Source: JAHJQZ01 sp963667595 (GTDB lineage: Bacteria > Pseudomonadota > Alphaproteobacteria > Rhizobiales > Devosiaceae). Taken from it: a stretch of DNA of 64,000 nt. This document shows, one piece after another, positions 50,755 to 60,205 of the stretch. The position numbers and the translations under genes were made by a program. The DNA lies in assembly GCA_963667595.2 (NCBI GenBank), contig CAXXWD010000001.1, forward strand, positions 1,054,001 to 1,118,000. The letters are read 5' to 3'. Each line of letters starts with the position of its first letter. The first letter of the stretch is position 1. A model generated the notes under the pieces. It searched no databases, had not been told where the DNA came from, and saw only the letters and a list, made by a program, of their open reading frames with translations.

Positions 50755-51080
50755 AATGGGCATACTCCTGTTGACGCCGCGACGGCCGCCCTGGCGACCG
50801 TCCCCTTTAGCCTTGGCGTTTCTGACCGAACGCTGCGGCAATCAACCTTCCCCTGAGCCGGACGGTTTTACCGGCCTAGGCTAAGAAACAATCGTGTTTC
50901 GAAAGAACCGCGTGCCTTCTGGCACTCCAGTTTTACAGAGGTGGCTGATATTTATCCGAAGAGCATAGCATAAATTTCCGCGAGAATCAAAACGCGCGAC
51001 TCAAGCGGACGGTGCTCCCGAACACTGTGGGAGCTTTTGTCAACGCGTTTGCTTGCCGCGGCCGGCGCGGCGGACGTGCG
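50755..51080. other. carD leader, no gene seen
   Basis: About 325 bp between carD and fdxA. The part near 50880-50990 is AT-richer than its surroundings and probably holds the carD promoter. No coding frame with support on either strand. Confidence 0.5.
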
Positions 51081-51419
51081 TCAATCGCCCTCGCCCGGTT
51101 TCTCGGAAAAGTATTTCTCGAGCTTGCCGGTTTCGCCGTCATACTTTTCCGCATCGGCGGGCGGATTGCGCTTTTCCGTAATATTGGGCCAGATGGCGGC
51201 GAACTTGGCGTTGAGTTCGAGCCAGGAGTCCAGTCCTTCTTCGGTATCGGGCTTGATGGCTTCGGCCGGGCATTCCGGTTCGCACACGCCGCAATCGATA
51301 CATTCGTCCGGATGGATGACGAGCATGTTCTCGCCTTCGTAGAAGCAGTCGACCGGGCAGACCTCCACGCAGTCCATGTATTTGCATTTGATGCAATTGT
51401 CGGTGACGATATAGGTCAT
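51081..51419 (-). CDS. fdxA: 7Fe ferredoxin FdxA
   Basis: A 112-residue ferredoxin with one 3Fe-4S and one 4Fe-4S site. Cysteine sets are C-x2-C (NCIKCKYMDC), CVEVCPVDC and the second group CIDCGVCEPECP (about 9-57). The C-terminal extension (AIWPNITEKRNPPADAEKY) is typical of the alphaproteobacterial FdxA type. ATG 51419 is the family start. Electron donor role; partners unknown. The gene order carD-fdxA-S4-helicase is common in Hyphomicrobiales. Confidence 0.94.
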   Translation of the reverse strand: MTYIVTDNCIKCKYMDCVEVCPVDCFYEGENMLVIHPDECIDCGVCEPECPAEAIKPDTEEGLDSWLELNAKFAAIWPNITEKRNPPADAEKYDGETGKLEKYFSEKPGEGD

Positions 51420-51591
51420 TGTCAGCGGGTTCCCAAAAACCGAATTAGGGGCCGGTCGAACGAGGCGCGACGCGCGAAAGCCACGGCGCATCCAGAACCG
51501 GTGCTATCCGCTTTTTTTGCGTGTTGCAAGACGACCGACACAATGTCCGGCCGGGCTTTGACAATTGGAATGAGCCCGGTGCGAAAACGTC

Positions 51592-51945
51592 CTAAAGCCG
51601 TCGGCGCGTCACCTGCCGTGAACCGCGCGGCCGTTCGTTCGGAACCGGAGCGCCCGGCTCCGGCCGATGTTCGGGCGACAGGTCCTCGTAAAGCGTTTGG
51701 GCCTCGCTGGCCGGCCCGCGTCGCTGGCCGGGATTAACGACACGCAGCACCCGGATGCGATGATTGAGCACGAAGGTCAGAACCGTTCCCGGACCGACGC
51801 GGTAGTCGGTGCGATCGATCTTGAGCTTGTCGACACGCACCGCGCCGGAGGCGATGAATTTCTGCGCCAGCGTACGCGACTTGAACAGGCGCGCAAACCA
51901 CAGCCACTTGTCGAGGCGTTGCCGCTCGCCGTTCTCGGCACTCAT
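51592..51945 (-). CDS. S4-domain RNA-binding protein (Hsp15-like)
   Basis: A 117-residue protein with an N-terminal S4 domain (RQRLDKWLWFARLFKSRTLAQKFIASG-type block, about 8-34, then VRVDKLKIDRTDYRVGPGTVLTF). Hsp15-type proteins bind stalled 50S ribosomes with attached nascent chains. The C-terminus is Arg/Pro-rich. It starts 37 bp after the helicase stop and is probably co-transcribed with it. Confidence 0.88.
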   Translation of the reverse strand: MSAENGERQRLDKWLWFARLFKSRTLAQKFIASGAVRVDKLKIDRTDYRVGPGTVLTFVLNHRIRVLRVVNPGQRRGPASEAQTLYEDLSPEHRPEPGAPVPNERPRGSRQVTRRRL

Positions 51946-51982
51946 GCGTCGATCCGGTGCAAAACGGGCAGGCGCGCTTTCA

Positions 51983-54900
51983 TCACTTGTTCTGGCGTTC
52001 CTTGAGCACGGCCAGGGCCGCGAAGGGCGAATCCGGATCGAAAGCCCGTTCGCGGGGTGGTCTGTTCGCCTCGCCCTCGGGACGGTTGCGCGACTTGTCG
52101 CGGGACTTGTCGAACGGCTTGCCCTTGCGCGGCGCCTCGTGCTCCGCACCATCGCCGCGTGCCGGATCCGACCGTCGGCCATGGAAACGCTGCTTGCGGG
52201 CACCGTTCGGACGTCCGTCCTTGTCGTCGCGTCGATCCCGGCTCTCCGGCGTACCCGGTTCACCCTGCGAAGCCCCCTCGGGCCGGCGGGGGCGGCGATT
52301 GTGGTGGGACCTGTCGCCAGAACGCCCGCCCGGATACCAGATCTCGTCAAACCGCGGTTCGTCCGGCGGCGCCGCAGCCGTCTCGGCTTGCGGAACCTCG
52401 GCAACCTCTGGTGCGCCCGTCTCCTGTGCGCCATCGATACGCTTCAGATCGGCCTGGTCCGTCTCGGCTTCCGTCGGTTCGCTCAAGGGTTCGGACGCCG
52501 CCGCATCAACCGCTTCCGGCGTCGCATCGTCGAGCGATCTCAGATCGGCCTGATCGGCTTCGGTCTCCGAGGGCTCCGGCGTGGCGGGCGCGTTCGTTTC
52601 CGGCGCGCCGTCGATGCGCTTCAGATCGGCCTGGTCCGTCTCGGCTTCCGTCGGTTCGCTCAAGGGTTCGGACGCCGCCGCATCAACCGCTTCCGGCGTC
52701 GCACCGTCGAGCGTTCTCAGATCGGCCTGATCGGCTTCGTCACCCGTCGGGCCGGATCCGGCCGGCGGTTCGGGCGGCAGCGGCGTGCGCTGCACCCGAT
52801 AGCCGAGCGATTTGAGGATCGAGGAAAAGTCTTCTCCGGCACAGCCCAGAAGCGAGGTCATTTCGACGGTGACGCGGAAGCCGTTGCCCGGCGCGGCGCC
52901 AGCCGGCACCTCGCCGTCGACCGTTTGCGGGTTGAGCGCGATCAGCGGCCGGATGAGATCGGCCAGCCGTTCGAGAATGTCGACGCGCACCGCCCGCTTG
53001 CCGGCCAGCTTGAAACCGGCGACTTCGTAAAAATGCGGCGCCACGTCCGGATCGGTCTCGAAACTGGTGCGACCCGAAAGGATGACCGGCGGCAGTTCCG
53101 ACACGCCCGGCTGGCGTACGCCACCATGCTTGAGCGCAAACAAAATGAGCGCCAGTTCGCGCGGCGCCGGCTTGAGCGAGGCCGGCACGTAGATGTGATA
53201 GGCGCCGAACTTGATGCCGAGCTTGCGCATCTTGCCGCGCACGTCCTGATCGAGCCCCTTGACGTCGCTGGCCACGATCTGACGCGGCAGGATGCCGAGA
53301 TGTTCGGCGAGCTGGAAGGCGATGCCCCGGGCCGTTCCTTCGAGTTCGTTCGGGCTTTTCAGCGTAGCGATGGGATCGAGCTGGGTATTGATCAAATGCC
53401 TGAGCCACAGCGACAGCCGATCCTGAACCCGATCAAGATCGGCGCCATTGAGGCTCTCGTCGCACAAAACGATAACGCGCGGCGCGAGAATATCGTCGCC
53501 CTCGACGATTTCCGCGACGACCTCGCCCTTCCATCTCAGATAGCCGTCCGTTGACAGGACGACCTCTTCGTTGGGCGCGCTGGCAAGGCGCGCAGCACGA
53601 TTGCGGATTTCCGGTGCGACGGCGCTCTGGGCGGCAGTGCGCAACCCCTTGGCGTCGGTTTCCCCGTCCGTTCGCGCCAAGGTGAAGCGAAAGCCTTCGA
53701 TCGTGCCGATTAAGTGCCCTTCAACAGAGATCTCGCCCCTGTCATTGATCTCAGGTGATACCATGCGTCTGTCTCGTAAATGCCTGATGAGGACGGAAGT
53801 GCGACGGTCAACGAAACGCTGTGTCAGTTTCTCGTGCAAAGCATCGGAAAGCCGGTCCTCAATCGAGCGGGTCCTTTCACGCCAATGGACCGGATCTGCG
53901 AGCCAGTTCCGGCGATTGGCAACGAAAGTCCAAGTCCTAATTTGCCTTATCCGGTGGGACAAGGTGTCTATATCGCCTTCGGTATTGTCGCAGAAGCGCA
54001 CCTGCTCGGCAATCCAGTCCGTGTCAAGTGCGCCGCTTTGTGCAAGTTCTTTAAAGATTCGCGACACCAGATAGGTGTGTTGACCTGGTGAAATGTCGCG
54101 ATAATCGGGAATCTGGCAACATTCCCACATCAAACGCACCCGTTCCTCGCGTGTCGCGAGTTCGGAAAGCTCGCTCTTTACAAGCGATTCGAGCGTGCGC
54201 TGATCGATAGCGGTGGGCGCGCGCGTCAGCCCCTTTTGGTCCGGAACCCTGTCGAGCGAAGCCCTGAGCGCCTTGAGTGAAGAAAAATCGAGTCGGGTGT
54301 TGCGCCACTGCAAAACCTTGACCGGCTCGAAATCGTGCCCCTCGATTCGGGCGATCAGCTCGTCGTCGAAGGCATCGGCCAGACCCGTGGTGCCGAAGGT
54401 ACCGTCGGTCATGTGCCGTCCGGCGCGTCCGGCGATCTGGCCGAACTCGGCCGGGGTCAGCGGGCGGGTCTGGTAGCCGTCGAACTTGTTGTCCGAAGCA
54501 AAGGCCACATGTTTGACGTCGAGATTAAGCCCCATGCCGATGGCATCGGTGGCGACGAGGAAATCGACATCGCCATTTTCGAAAAGATCGACCTGGGCGT
54601 TGCGGGTACGGGGTGACAGGGCCCCCATCACCACGGCGGCCCCGCCGCGTTCGCGCCTGATCAGTTCGGCGATGGCATAGACCTCGGAGGCCGAAAAGGC
54701 GACGATGGCGGTGCGCGGCGGCTGGCGGGTAATCTTTTTCGAGCCGGCCCATAAAAGCGTCGACAGACGCGGCCGGTTGATGATCTCGGCGCCGGGCAGG
54801 AGCTTTCTGACGATCGGGATCATGGTGGCGGCGCCCAGAAGCAGCGTCTCGGAGCGGCCACGGGCATGAAGGATGCGATCGGTGAAGATGTGGCCGCGAT

Positions 54901-55216
54901 CGAAATCGGTGGCGGTCTGGATTTCATCTATGGCGAGACACTCGACCGGCATGTCGAGCGGCATGGCCTCGACCGTCGCCACCCAATAGCGCGGATGCGC
55001 CGGCACGAGCCGCTCCTCGCCGGTGATGAGCGCCACCTTGTCGGCGCCGACGCGATCGGAGACGCGATTGTAGACCTCGCGGGCCAGAAGCCGCAAAGGC
55101 AGGCCGATCATGCCGGTGCGATACGCCAGCATGCGGTCGATGGCAAAATGGGTCTTGCCGGTATTTGTCGGGCCGAGAACGGCCCTGAGGCTGCCAGCTT
55201 CCAGCTTGTCCGTCAC
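51983..55216 (-). CDS. SUV3-like DEAD/DEAH RNA helicase with repeat-bearing acidic tail
   Basis: A 1077-residue helicase related to mitochondrial SUV3. From the GTG start: Walker A GPTNTGKTH near 15, DEIQ box near 97, AFSASEVYA near 170, motif V/VI VATDAIGMGLNLDVKHV near 221 and QIAGRAGRHM near 256, and an SUV3-type C-terminal part. The tail (from about 825) is acidic and repeats DQADL(R/K)x(L/I)D(G/D)A four times, then becomes basic (RSHHNRRPRRPEG to the end). Start is uncertain: TTG 55282 would add 22 residues; neither has a strong ribosome-binding site. Likely an RNA-degradation helicase. Confidence 0.88.
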   Translation of the reverse strand: MTDKLEAGSLRAVLGPTNTGKTHFAIDRMLAYRTGMIGLPLRLLAREVYNRVSDRVGADKVALITGEERLVPAHPRYWVATVEAMPLDMPVECLAIDEIQTATDFDRGHIFTDRILHARGRSETLLLGAATMIPIVRKLLPGAEIINRPRLSTLLWAGSKKITRQPPRTAIVAFSASEVYAIAELIRRERGGAAVVMGALSPRTRNAQVDLFENGDVDFLVATDAIGMGLNLDVKHVAFASDNKFDGYQTRPLTPAEFGQIAGRAGRHMTDGTFGTTGLADAFDDELIARIEGHDFEPVKVLQWRNTRLDFSSLKALRASLDRVPDQKGLTRAPTAIDQRTLESLVKSELSELATREERVRLMWECCQIPDYRDISPGQHTYLVSRIFKELAQSGALDTDWIAEQVRFCDNTEGDIDTLSHRIRQIRTWTFVANRRNWLADPVHWRERTRSIEDRLSDALHEKLTQRFVDRRTSVLIRHLRDRRMVSPEINDRGEISVEGHLIGTIEGFRFTLARTDGETDAKGLRTAAQSAVAPEIRNRAARLASAPNEEVVLSTDGYLRWKGEVVAEIVEGDDILAPRVIVLCDESLNGADLDRVQDRLSLWLRHLINTQLDPIATLKSPNELEGTARGIAFQLAEHLGILPRQIVASDVKGLDQDVRGKMRKLGIKFGAYHIYVPASLKPAPRELALILFALKHGGVRQPGVSELPPVILSGRTSFETDPDVAPHFYEVAGFKLAGKRAVRVDILERLADLIRPLIALNPQTVDGEVPAGAAPGNGFRVTVEMTSLLGCAGEDFSSILKSLGYRVQRTPLPPEPPAGSGPTGDEADQADLRTLDGATPEAVDAAASEPLSEPTEAETDQADLKRIDGAPETNAPATPEPSETEADQADLRSLDDATPEAVDAAASEPLSEPTEAETDQADLKRIDGAQETGAPEVAEVPQAETAAAPPDEPRFDEIWYPGGRSGDRSHHNRRPRRPEGASQGEPGTPESRDRRDDKDGRPNGARKQRFHGRRSDPARGDGAEHEAPRKGKPFDKSRDKSRNRPEGEANRPPRERAFDPDSPFAALAVLKERQNK
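52428..52738 (-). repeat. 177-bp-period tandem duplication inside the helicase tail
   Basis: Bases 52428-52561 recur almost unchanged at 52605-52738 (offset 177 bp, 59 codons, in frame). The shared stretch encodes ATPEAVDAAASEPLSEPTEA with the flanking DQADL motifs. The few differences are mostly single bases, suggesting a recent duplication in a disordered tail. Confidence 0.85.
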
Positions 55217-55505
55217 GTAAGAACACCCGGGAGGGAAAAGGTCGGTTGTTCCATCATGGCACGGGTGCGGGGATTCGACCAAGAGCCGGCTTAACGAATG
55301 AAACGCAAAGGGAACAAACTCGGACCGAATCGCTGTCGAATCGAAAATGCCGGTTTGTTCTCCACTTCATATGGGGGCCATGTGCCGGTAGCGACACTAC
55401 AAAACGACGATGACGGCGAAATTGGGCCAGAATCGCCGTTTCGGGTGTTCACCTTGCTTGCCATTGGCTTAACAAGCGCGGAATCGCTTTGTTCGTAAAC
55501 GAGGT
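55217..55505. other. short gap around the helicase start, no gene seen
   Basis: About 290 bp between the helicase start and the divergent small gene at 55506. It should hold both promoters. No supported coding frame. Confidence 0.45.
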
Positions 55506-55913
55506 GTGAACGCGTTCCTTTCGAAAAAAAACCTTCGATTCAGGTGGAATGCCCCAATTCCGGGCGGATGTGTCGCCTTTGTTGGCAAAACAGTGCTTGC
55601 CGGCCCAAAACGGGACAGCGGCGTGTGCTGTGGGGATCTGTCACTGGAAAGCGGGCGGCCGCTTGTCGAAGCCCAGTTCGATCGGGTCGAAACCGAACGC
55701 CTCGGCGATGTGCTCGAGGGTGCCGATGAGGACGACGTCCTCGCCTATCTGACTTCGTTTCCACCCGGCGACAGGGCAAACGAAACCGAAATCGCCGACC
55801 TGAAGCAACGGATCGCCGGACGCTTCGTAAGCGACGACGGCGTCTTGCGGGTCACCATCGAGACGGGCGTCTTCGTCTGCCGGCAGGCGATCCCGGCAGA
55901 CCCGTCCGCTTGA
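55506..55913 (+). CDS. hypothetical protein
   Basis: A 135-codon frame starting with GTG at 55506. The first third is not protein-like, but residues about 48-135 have a normal acidic soluble composition (LVEAQFDRVETERLGDVLEG, DDVLAYLTSFPPGD, DDGVLRVTIETGVFV). I do not recognise a family. It ends at the putative beginning of the ROK regulator frame. It may be a real small gene with a later start or a chance frame. Confidence 0.35.
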   Translation: MNAFLSKKNLRFRWNAPIPGGCVAFVGKTVLAGPKRDSGVCCGDLSLESGRPLVEAQFDRVETERLGDVLEGADEDDVLAYLTSFPPGDRANETEIADLKQRIAGRFVSDDGVLRVTIETGVFVCRQAIPADPSA

Positions 55914-55996
55914 GGGTCATCGGCTCGGCTATGATGGCGGTTTCCTTGCGTGGGTTTCCTGATAGAAAGACCGCGATCAACATCAAGACAGCCGAT

Positions 55997-57238
55997 ATGG
56001 CCAGCAACAAGACGATCGGAACCGGGCAAGAAGCACCGATGCATGTGATGAACATGCGGGCCACGCGCAATCACAATCTGTCGGCGGTGTTCGAGGCGAT
56101 ACGCGAAGGCGACGGCGTCTCGCGCACCGAAATCGGCAGAAATATGCCGTTTTCCCTGCAGACGGTGACCACGCTCAGCCAGGAGCTGATCGCAATGGGG
56201 CTGATCCAGGAAGGCGACCGTTTACAGACCCGGGCCAAGGGTAAGCCGCATATGGCGCTGCATATCGTGCCCGGACGAGGCTATGCCATCGGCATCCAGA
56301 TCCGCTGGAACTCGACGACACTGTGTCTCGTCGATCTCGCCTACAGCAAAATCGAAGAGAAGCTCTACCAGATCGAACCGTTTCCGGTGACGCGCTACAT
56401 CGATCAGATCGTCGGGATCATCGATGATTTCCGCGTCCGGCATCGGGACAAGGACATCTGGGCGCTCGGTGTGTCGGCACCTCTGCTCGCCGCCTCCCGC
56501 GCCATGCTGGATGCCTATCCCAGTACCATCGAATGGAAGGACGGGGAGTGGTTCGGCGCCCTGTGGCAGACCCATTCGACCGCGAGCCTGCGCGAGACCC
56601 TGCAGCAAAGGACCGGGCTGCCGGTCACCATGCTCAACAATCCGCAATCGGCGGCCATCGCCGAGGCGATGTTTTCGCCGGCCGCAGCCCGCATGGTCTA
56701 TATCATGGTCGGGCTGAGCCTTGGCGCCGCCTTTGTCAACAAACGCGAGCTCAACCAGGAGCTGTGGCGCAATGCCGGCGAGATCGGCTATATCGTCTAC
56801 AGGGACAGGCCGCTCAACAGCGTGCTCTCGGTTTCCGGATTGCGTGAGCATCTCGGCCTCACGGCGCCGCAGGGCCAGTACGAGTCTCTCGTGGAACGCG
56901 CCCTGACCGAGCGCCGGGACGAATTGGAAATCTGGTTTGCCGCCGCGGCCGAAAGACTGTTGCTGGTTGCCAACTTCCTCGAAAACACCATGCGTCCCGA
57001 TGGCATTGTCCTCGGCGGTTTCCTGCCGCCGGCCTATATTGCGGAGCTGGTGCGGCGGGTCATGCCCCTGCCGGATTCGATCGTTCCGGATCAGGGGGCC
57101 ACCAGCCGGATATTGCCGCGCCTGGCTGCGGCGCGCCATTCGGTCGAATCGATTCCCTACGGTGCAGCGATTGCGCCCCTGTCCAGCCGTGCCAACGCGC
57201 GGTTCTCCGAGCTCCTTGGTCAAAGACGCAGCAATTAG
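55997..57238 (+). CDS. ROK-family transcriptional regulator
   Basis: A 413-residue NagC/Mlc-like regulator. An N-terminal winged helix (about 20-75: TRNHNLSAVFEAI, VSRTEIGRNMPFSLQTVTTL) precedes the ROK domain (GIQIRWNSTTLCLVDL near 100, ALGVSAPLLA near 158, NNPQSAAIAEAMF near 215, IMVGLSLGAAFV near 237, NAGEIGYI near 258). The ATP-binding glycine pattern is weak, so it may bind sugar only. Start uncertain: ATG 55997 chosen; ATG 56039 (MHVMNMRATRNHN) is equally plausible and 55910 is less so. Target unknown; the esterase downstream is 650 bp away. Confidence 0.82.
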   Translation: MASNKTIGTGQEAPMHVMNMRATRNHNLSAVFEAIREGDGVSRTEIGRNMPFSLQTVTTLSQELIAMGLIQEGDRLQTRAKGKPHMALHIVPGRGYAIGIQIRWNSTTLCLVDLAYSKIEEKLYQIEPFPVTRYIDQIVGIIDDFRVRHRDKDIWALGVSAPLLAASRAMLDAYPSTIEWKDGEWFGALWQTHSTASLRETLQQRTGLPVTMLNNPQSAAIAEAMFSPAAARMVYIMVGLSLGAAFVNKRELNQELWRNAGEIGYIVYRDRPLNSVLSVSGLREHLGLTAPQGQYESLVERALTERRDELEIWFAAAAERLLLVANFLENTMRPDGIVLGGFLPPAYIAELVRRVMPLPDSIVPDQGATSRILPRLAAARHSVESIPYGAAIAPLSSRANARFSELLGQRRSN

Positions 57239-57894
57239 GGCAGCCTGCGCTCGGGTGAAATCACCCTTCCGGGACGATTTGTCTGCTGTCAATTGCCGCA
57301 TCCTCGCACCGCTGCGACATGCGCAGCCTTCGGCCTATCCGAAAATGCTTGGTTCGAGACCCGACTGAAGCCGGGAATGACAACATAGCCGAACACACCA
57401 TTCCCGGAATGACAAAACTCGTTCCGGGTGCCCCTGGGACAATCCCGTAGGACACTTGCAGCAGGGCTCGATGTTTGATCAATATATTATTAATCACGAA
57501 ACTTTATTAAATGAGTGCGGCCGCAATCCGTCGCCTGAAGCGCGATTATTGAACTGGACGCCGCAGAATTCGTACACGCGACCTTACTATTATAGGTTTT
57601 CTCAACGAAAAACCTATAAAATAGCCCCAATGATAGAAATACATTATTACTATAATTCTGAATGTTGTTGCATAATCTTCTGAATTCATCGCCCACACAG
57701 TAGCAGTAGTATCGATTATAATTGATATATGAGTGCAAAAACGTCGATACTACTAGTATGGTAGGTGATGAATATATGAGATACGCTTGACGAGGCGTAT
57801 GTATCTGGTATGTCGGTCTGTACCGGAAATACGAGTTATTACCTAAACGAAACACCGTATTGCCGGAGACAGAGCGTTTTTTGGGAGGACGGAG
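57239..57894. other. AT-rich leader of the exported esterase
   Basis: About 650 bp, of which about 57475-57790 is strikingly AT-rich against a high-GC genome. It contains a hairpin TATAGGTTTT (57591-57600) / AAAACCTATA (57609-57618) and an inverted repeat AGTAGTATCGA (57705-57715) / TCGATACTACT (57744-57754). No coding frame is supported. It probably carries the esterase promoter and binding sites, and may be imported DNA. Confidence 0.6.
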
Positions 57895-58959
57895 ATGAAA
57901 TACCTAAATCGTTCAATACTGGGCGGCGCCGTGCTGGCGCTCGCCCTGTCGGCACCGGCTTTCGGTCAGGCGGTGACCAACGCCCCCGACCCGATCCCCG
58001 GCGCACCGAAGGTGACCATCGAGGAGATCACCGTTCATTCGCCCCATATCGAGGGTAATTTGATGGGCGAGTCGGCCGATCGCCAAGTCTATGTCGTCTT
58101 GCCGCCGAGCTATGAATCAGAGCCGGATCGCCACTATCCGGTGGTTTATGCGCTGCACGGCTATTCCATCGGCCCGACGGAATGGCAGGTGGAAATCCAC
58201 GTACCGCAGACTATCGAGGGCGCCTATGCCAACGGGGCGCAGGAGATGATCGTCGTCCTGCCGAACTCGTATAATCCCTATGGTGGCGCGCTTTATTCGA
58301 GCTCGAAGACCACCGGCGATTTCGAGCGTTTCATCTCGGACGACCTGGTCGCCTATATCGACAGCCACTACCGGACCATCGCCAAGCGCGAAAGCCGAGG
58401 CCTCGGTGGCCATTCGGCCGGCGGATACGGCGCCCTTCGCGTCGGCATGAAGCACGCCGACGTCTTCGGTTCGCTCTATGTCATGAGCCCAGGGCACCTG
58501 ATTACACGCGAACTGTCGAAGCAGACCTCGGAAGACTATGCCAAGATCGCTCAGCTCAAGAGCCCGGCCGAGGCCAAGGAGCTGTTGCCCTGGGGGTTGT
58601 GGCAGGACATGGCCGCCTCGGCCGCCTGGGCGCCGAATCCGGACAATCCGCCGCTCTATCTCGACTTCCCGACCGATCTTGCCAAGCGCGACAGCGTCCT
58701 GTCCCGCTGGGCCGCCAATAATGGTTTCAACATAGTCGATCAGTATATCGGCGAGCTTGAGACCTATGACGCCATCGGGCTCGAGGTCGGCGAGCAGGAC
58801 GGGTTCTTCCCGATCGTGACGCATCTGCACGACATCTTCGTGTCCTACGGCCTCGCGCATGATTGGGACACCTATCAGGGCGATCACACGAGCGAACTCG
58901 GCTATCGCATGCAGGACCATTTCATGCCGTTCTTCTCCGCCCATCTGAAGGGCGAATGA
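57895..58959 (+). CDS. exported esterase (EstD/FrmB-like alpha/beta hydrolase)
   Basis: A 354-residue secreted or periplasmic esterase of the putative-esterase family. Signal peptide 1-24 (VLALALSAPAFGQ). Core motifs: VYALHGYSIGP near 84, VVLPNSYNPYGG near 117, GLGGHSAGGYGALR near 161 (nucleophile Ser in GHSAGG), and the histidine in YQGDHTSELG near 326. GGGAGGACGGAG precedes ATG 57895. Such enzymes hydrolyse short esters or act as mycolyl-like transferases; the substrate is unknown. Confidence 0.87.
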   Translation: MKYLNRSILGGAVLALALSAPAFGQAVTNAPDPIPGAPKVTIEEITVHSPHIEGNLMGESADRQVYVVLPPSYESEPDRHYPVVYALHGYSIGPTEWQVEIHVPQTIEGAYANGAQEMIVVLPNSYNPYGGALYSSSKTTGDFERFISDDLVAYIDSHYRTIAKRESRGLGGHSAGGYGALRVGMKHADVFGSLYVMSPGHLITRELSKQTSEDYAKIAQLKSPAEAKELLPWGLWQDMAASAAWAPNPDNPPLYLDFPTDLAKRDSVLSRWAANNGFNIVDQYIGELETYDAIGLEVGEQDGFFPIVTHLHDIFVSYGLAHDWDTYQGDHTSELGYRMQDHFMPFFSAHLKGE

Positions 58960-58995
58960 TACTATCGGGTCTGGCCCGAAACGATTGCACCAATG

Positions 58996-59029
58996 CCCCC
59001 GACCGGTTGCCGGCCGGGGGTTTTGTTTT
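58996..59029 (+). terminator. intrinsic terminator of the exported esterase
   Basis: CCCCCGACCGG (58996-59006) pairs with CCGGCCGGGGG (59010-59020) with one mismatch around TTG, followed by TTTTGTTTT (59021-59029). It lies 37 bp after the stop codon. Confidence 0.9.
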
Positions 59030-59089
59030 GACCAAAACCTCTCGCGCCCTCCGCCATCGGCGTTTTTTGAACGCAGGCGGTATGCCCGT

Positions 59090-59986
59090 CTAATTAAGGG
59101 ACGTCATCACCATGGACAGATCGCCGGCCGCGGTGCCCATCAGCACGCGGTAGGGGATGAAATAGCCGGTCTTGTCCAGGGGAGCGTACCACACGAGGAT
59201 CTTGTCGGAATGGGCGAGGTAATCGGTGACCTCGGAATTCTCGTAATGGCCGGAAATGGGGATGTACTTCACCCGGCACAGGGCCACCGGTCCCTGATAG
59301 CCGGTGCGTTCGGACGTCGCCGTCTGCATGGCGCCGAAGCTCATCGCCAGATCGTAGCGCTCCATGCCGGTGAAGATCCTGAGCTTGCGGTTGCAGAGCT
59401 CGGGCGACAGAGTCCCGCCCTTGAAGATGAAGGACGTGATGGGATCGGTCACGCCGGCCAGATCCTTGCGTTCGAGTGCAACGCGCCCGTAATCGGACTG
59501 GATCGGCGGGCTGACCTTGAACCCGGTGGCATTGCCGCTGGCATAGGTAACGTCGACGGCAAATTCCTCGCCGCGCGCACGCGTGGTCAGGGAGAAGTCG
59601 TTGGCCGACAAGCCGCTGCCGGCCGACCGGCCGGTGGAATCGGCACTGGCCGTGCCGCTGGCGACCAATGTGCCCACACCCGAGACATTGGCGCCGACAT
59701 CGACGGCATAGGTGGACCCGTTGTCGGTGAAGCGGATATCGAGATCGGCGATGTTGATCCCGGCCAGACTGATGACGTATTCAACCGTCCTGTCGATTTC
59801 GCCGGAATGGGCGCCGCCGCTCAACGCCAGGAACAGGCCGAGTGCCAGGCCACGCGACCGCGCTGCCCGGCGTTTCCGGCCAGTCGCGAGATGACAGCCG
59901 TTTTCGGTCGGACCGGAAAAAGCGCGTTCGACCATCTGGAGACTCCAAAACTCACGCAACATGACCAATAGAGTATTTCCGGACAT
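59090..59986 (-). CDS. DUF3108-domain exported protein
   Basis: A 298-residue protein with an N-terminal basic region then a signal-like hydrophobic stretch (about 46-58, GLALGLFLALSGG) and a DUF3108 domain (EYVISLAGINIADLDIRF near 69, ERKDLAGVTDPITSFIF near 171, YLAHSDKILVWYAPLDKTGYFIPYR-type block near 255). The family is periplasmic and of unknown function. ATG 59986 gives an unusually long leader; ATG 59935 (MVERAF) is an alternative. Confidence 0.82.
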   Translation of the reverse strand: MSGNTLLVMLREFWSLQMVERAFSGPTENGCHLATGRKRRAARSRGLALGLFLALSGGAHSGEIDRTVEYVISLAGINIADLDIRFTDNGSTYAVDVGANVSGVGTLVASGTASADSTGRSAGSGLSANDFSLTTRARGEEFAVDVTYASGNATGFKVSPPIQSDYGRVALERKDLAGVTDPITSFIFKGGTLSPELCNRKLRIFTGMERYDLAMSFGAMQTATSERTGYQGPVALCRVKYIPISGHYENSEVTDYLAHSDKILVWYAPLDKTGYFIPYRVLMGTAAGDLSMVMTSLN

Positions 59987-60205
59987 GCCTAAAAAAGCGT
60001 GAAGTCGACGCCAGGACGCCAGCGCAGCGGATCGAAAAGGCGAGGTCGGGCCCTAAAGGGTGCAACACTGGCGCCGATACGATACGCCTTCTTGACGGAA
60101 CCGCAGGGTTTGACTATCTAGACCCGACTTTTCAAAGCTTAGTTTCGGCTGCGGCAGCGGAAAAAGCTCCGCACGCAGTCGTTTCGTGTTACGGGAACGA
60201 ACAAA

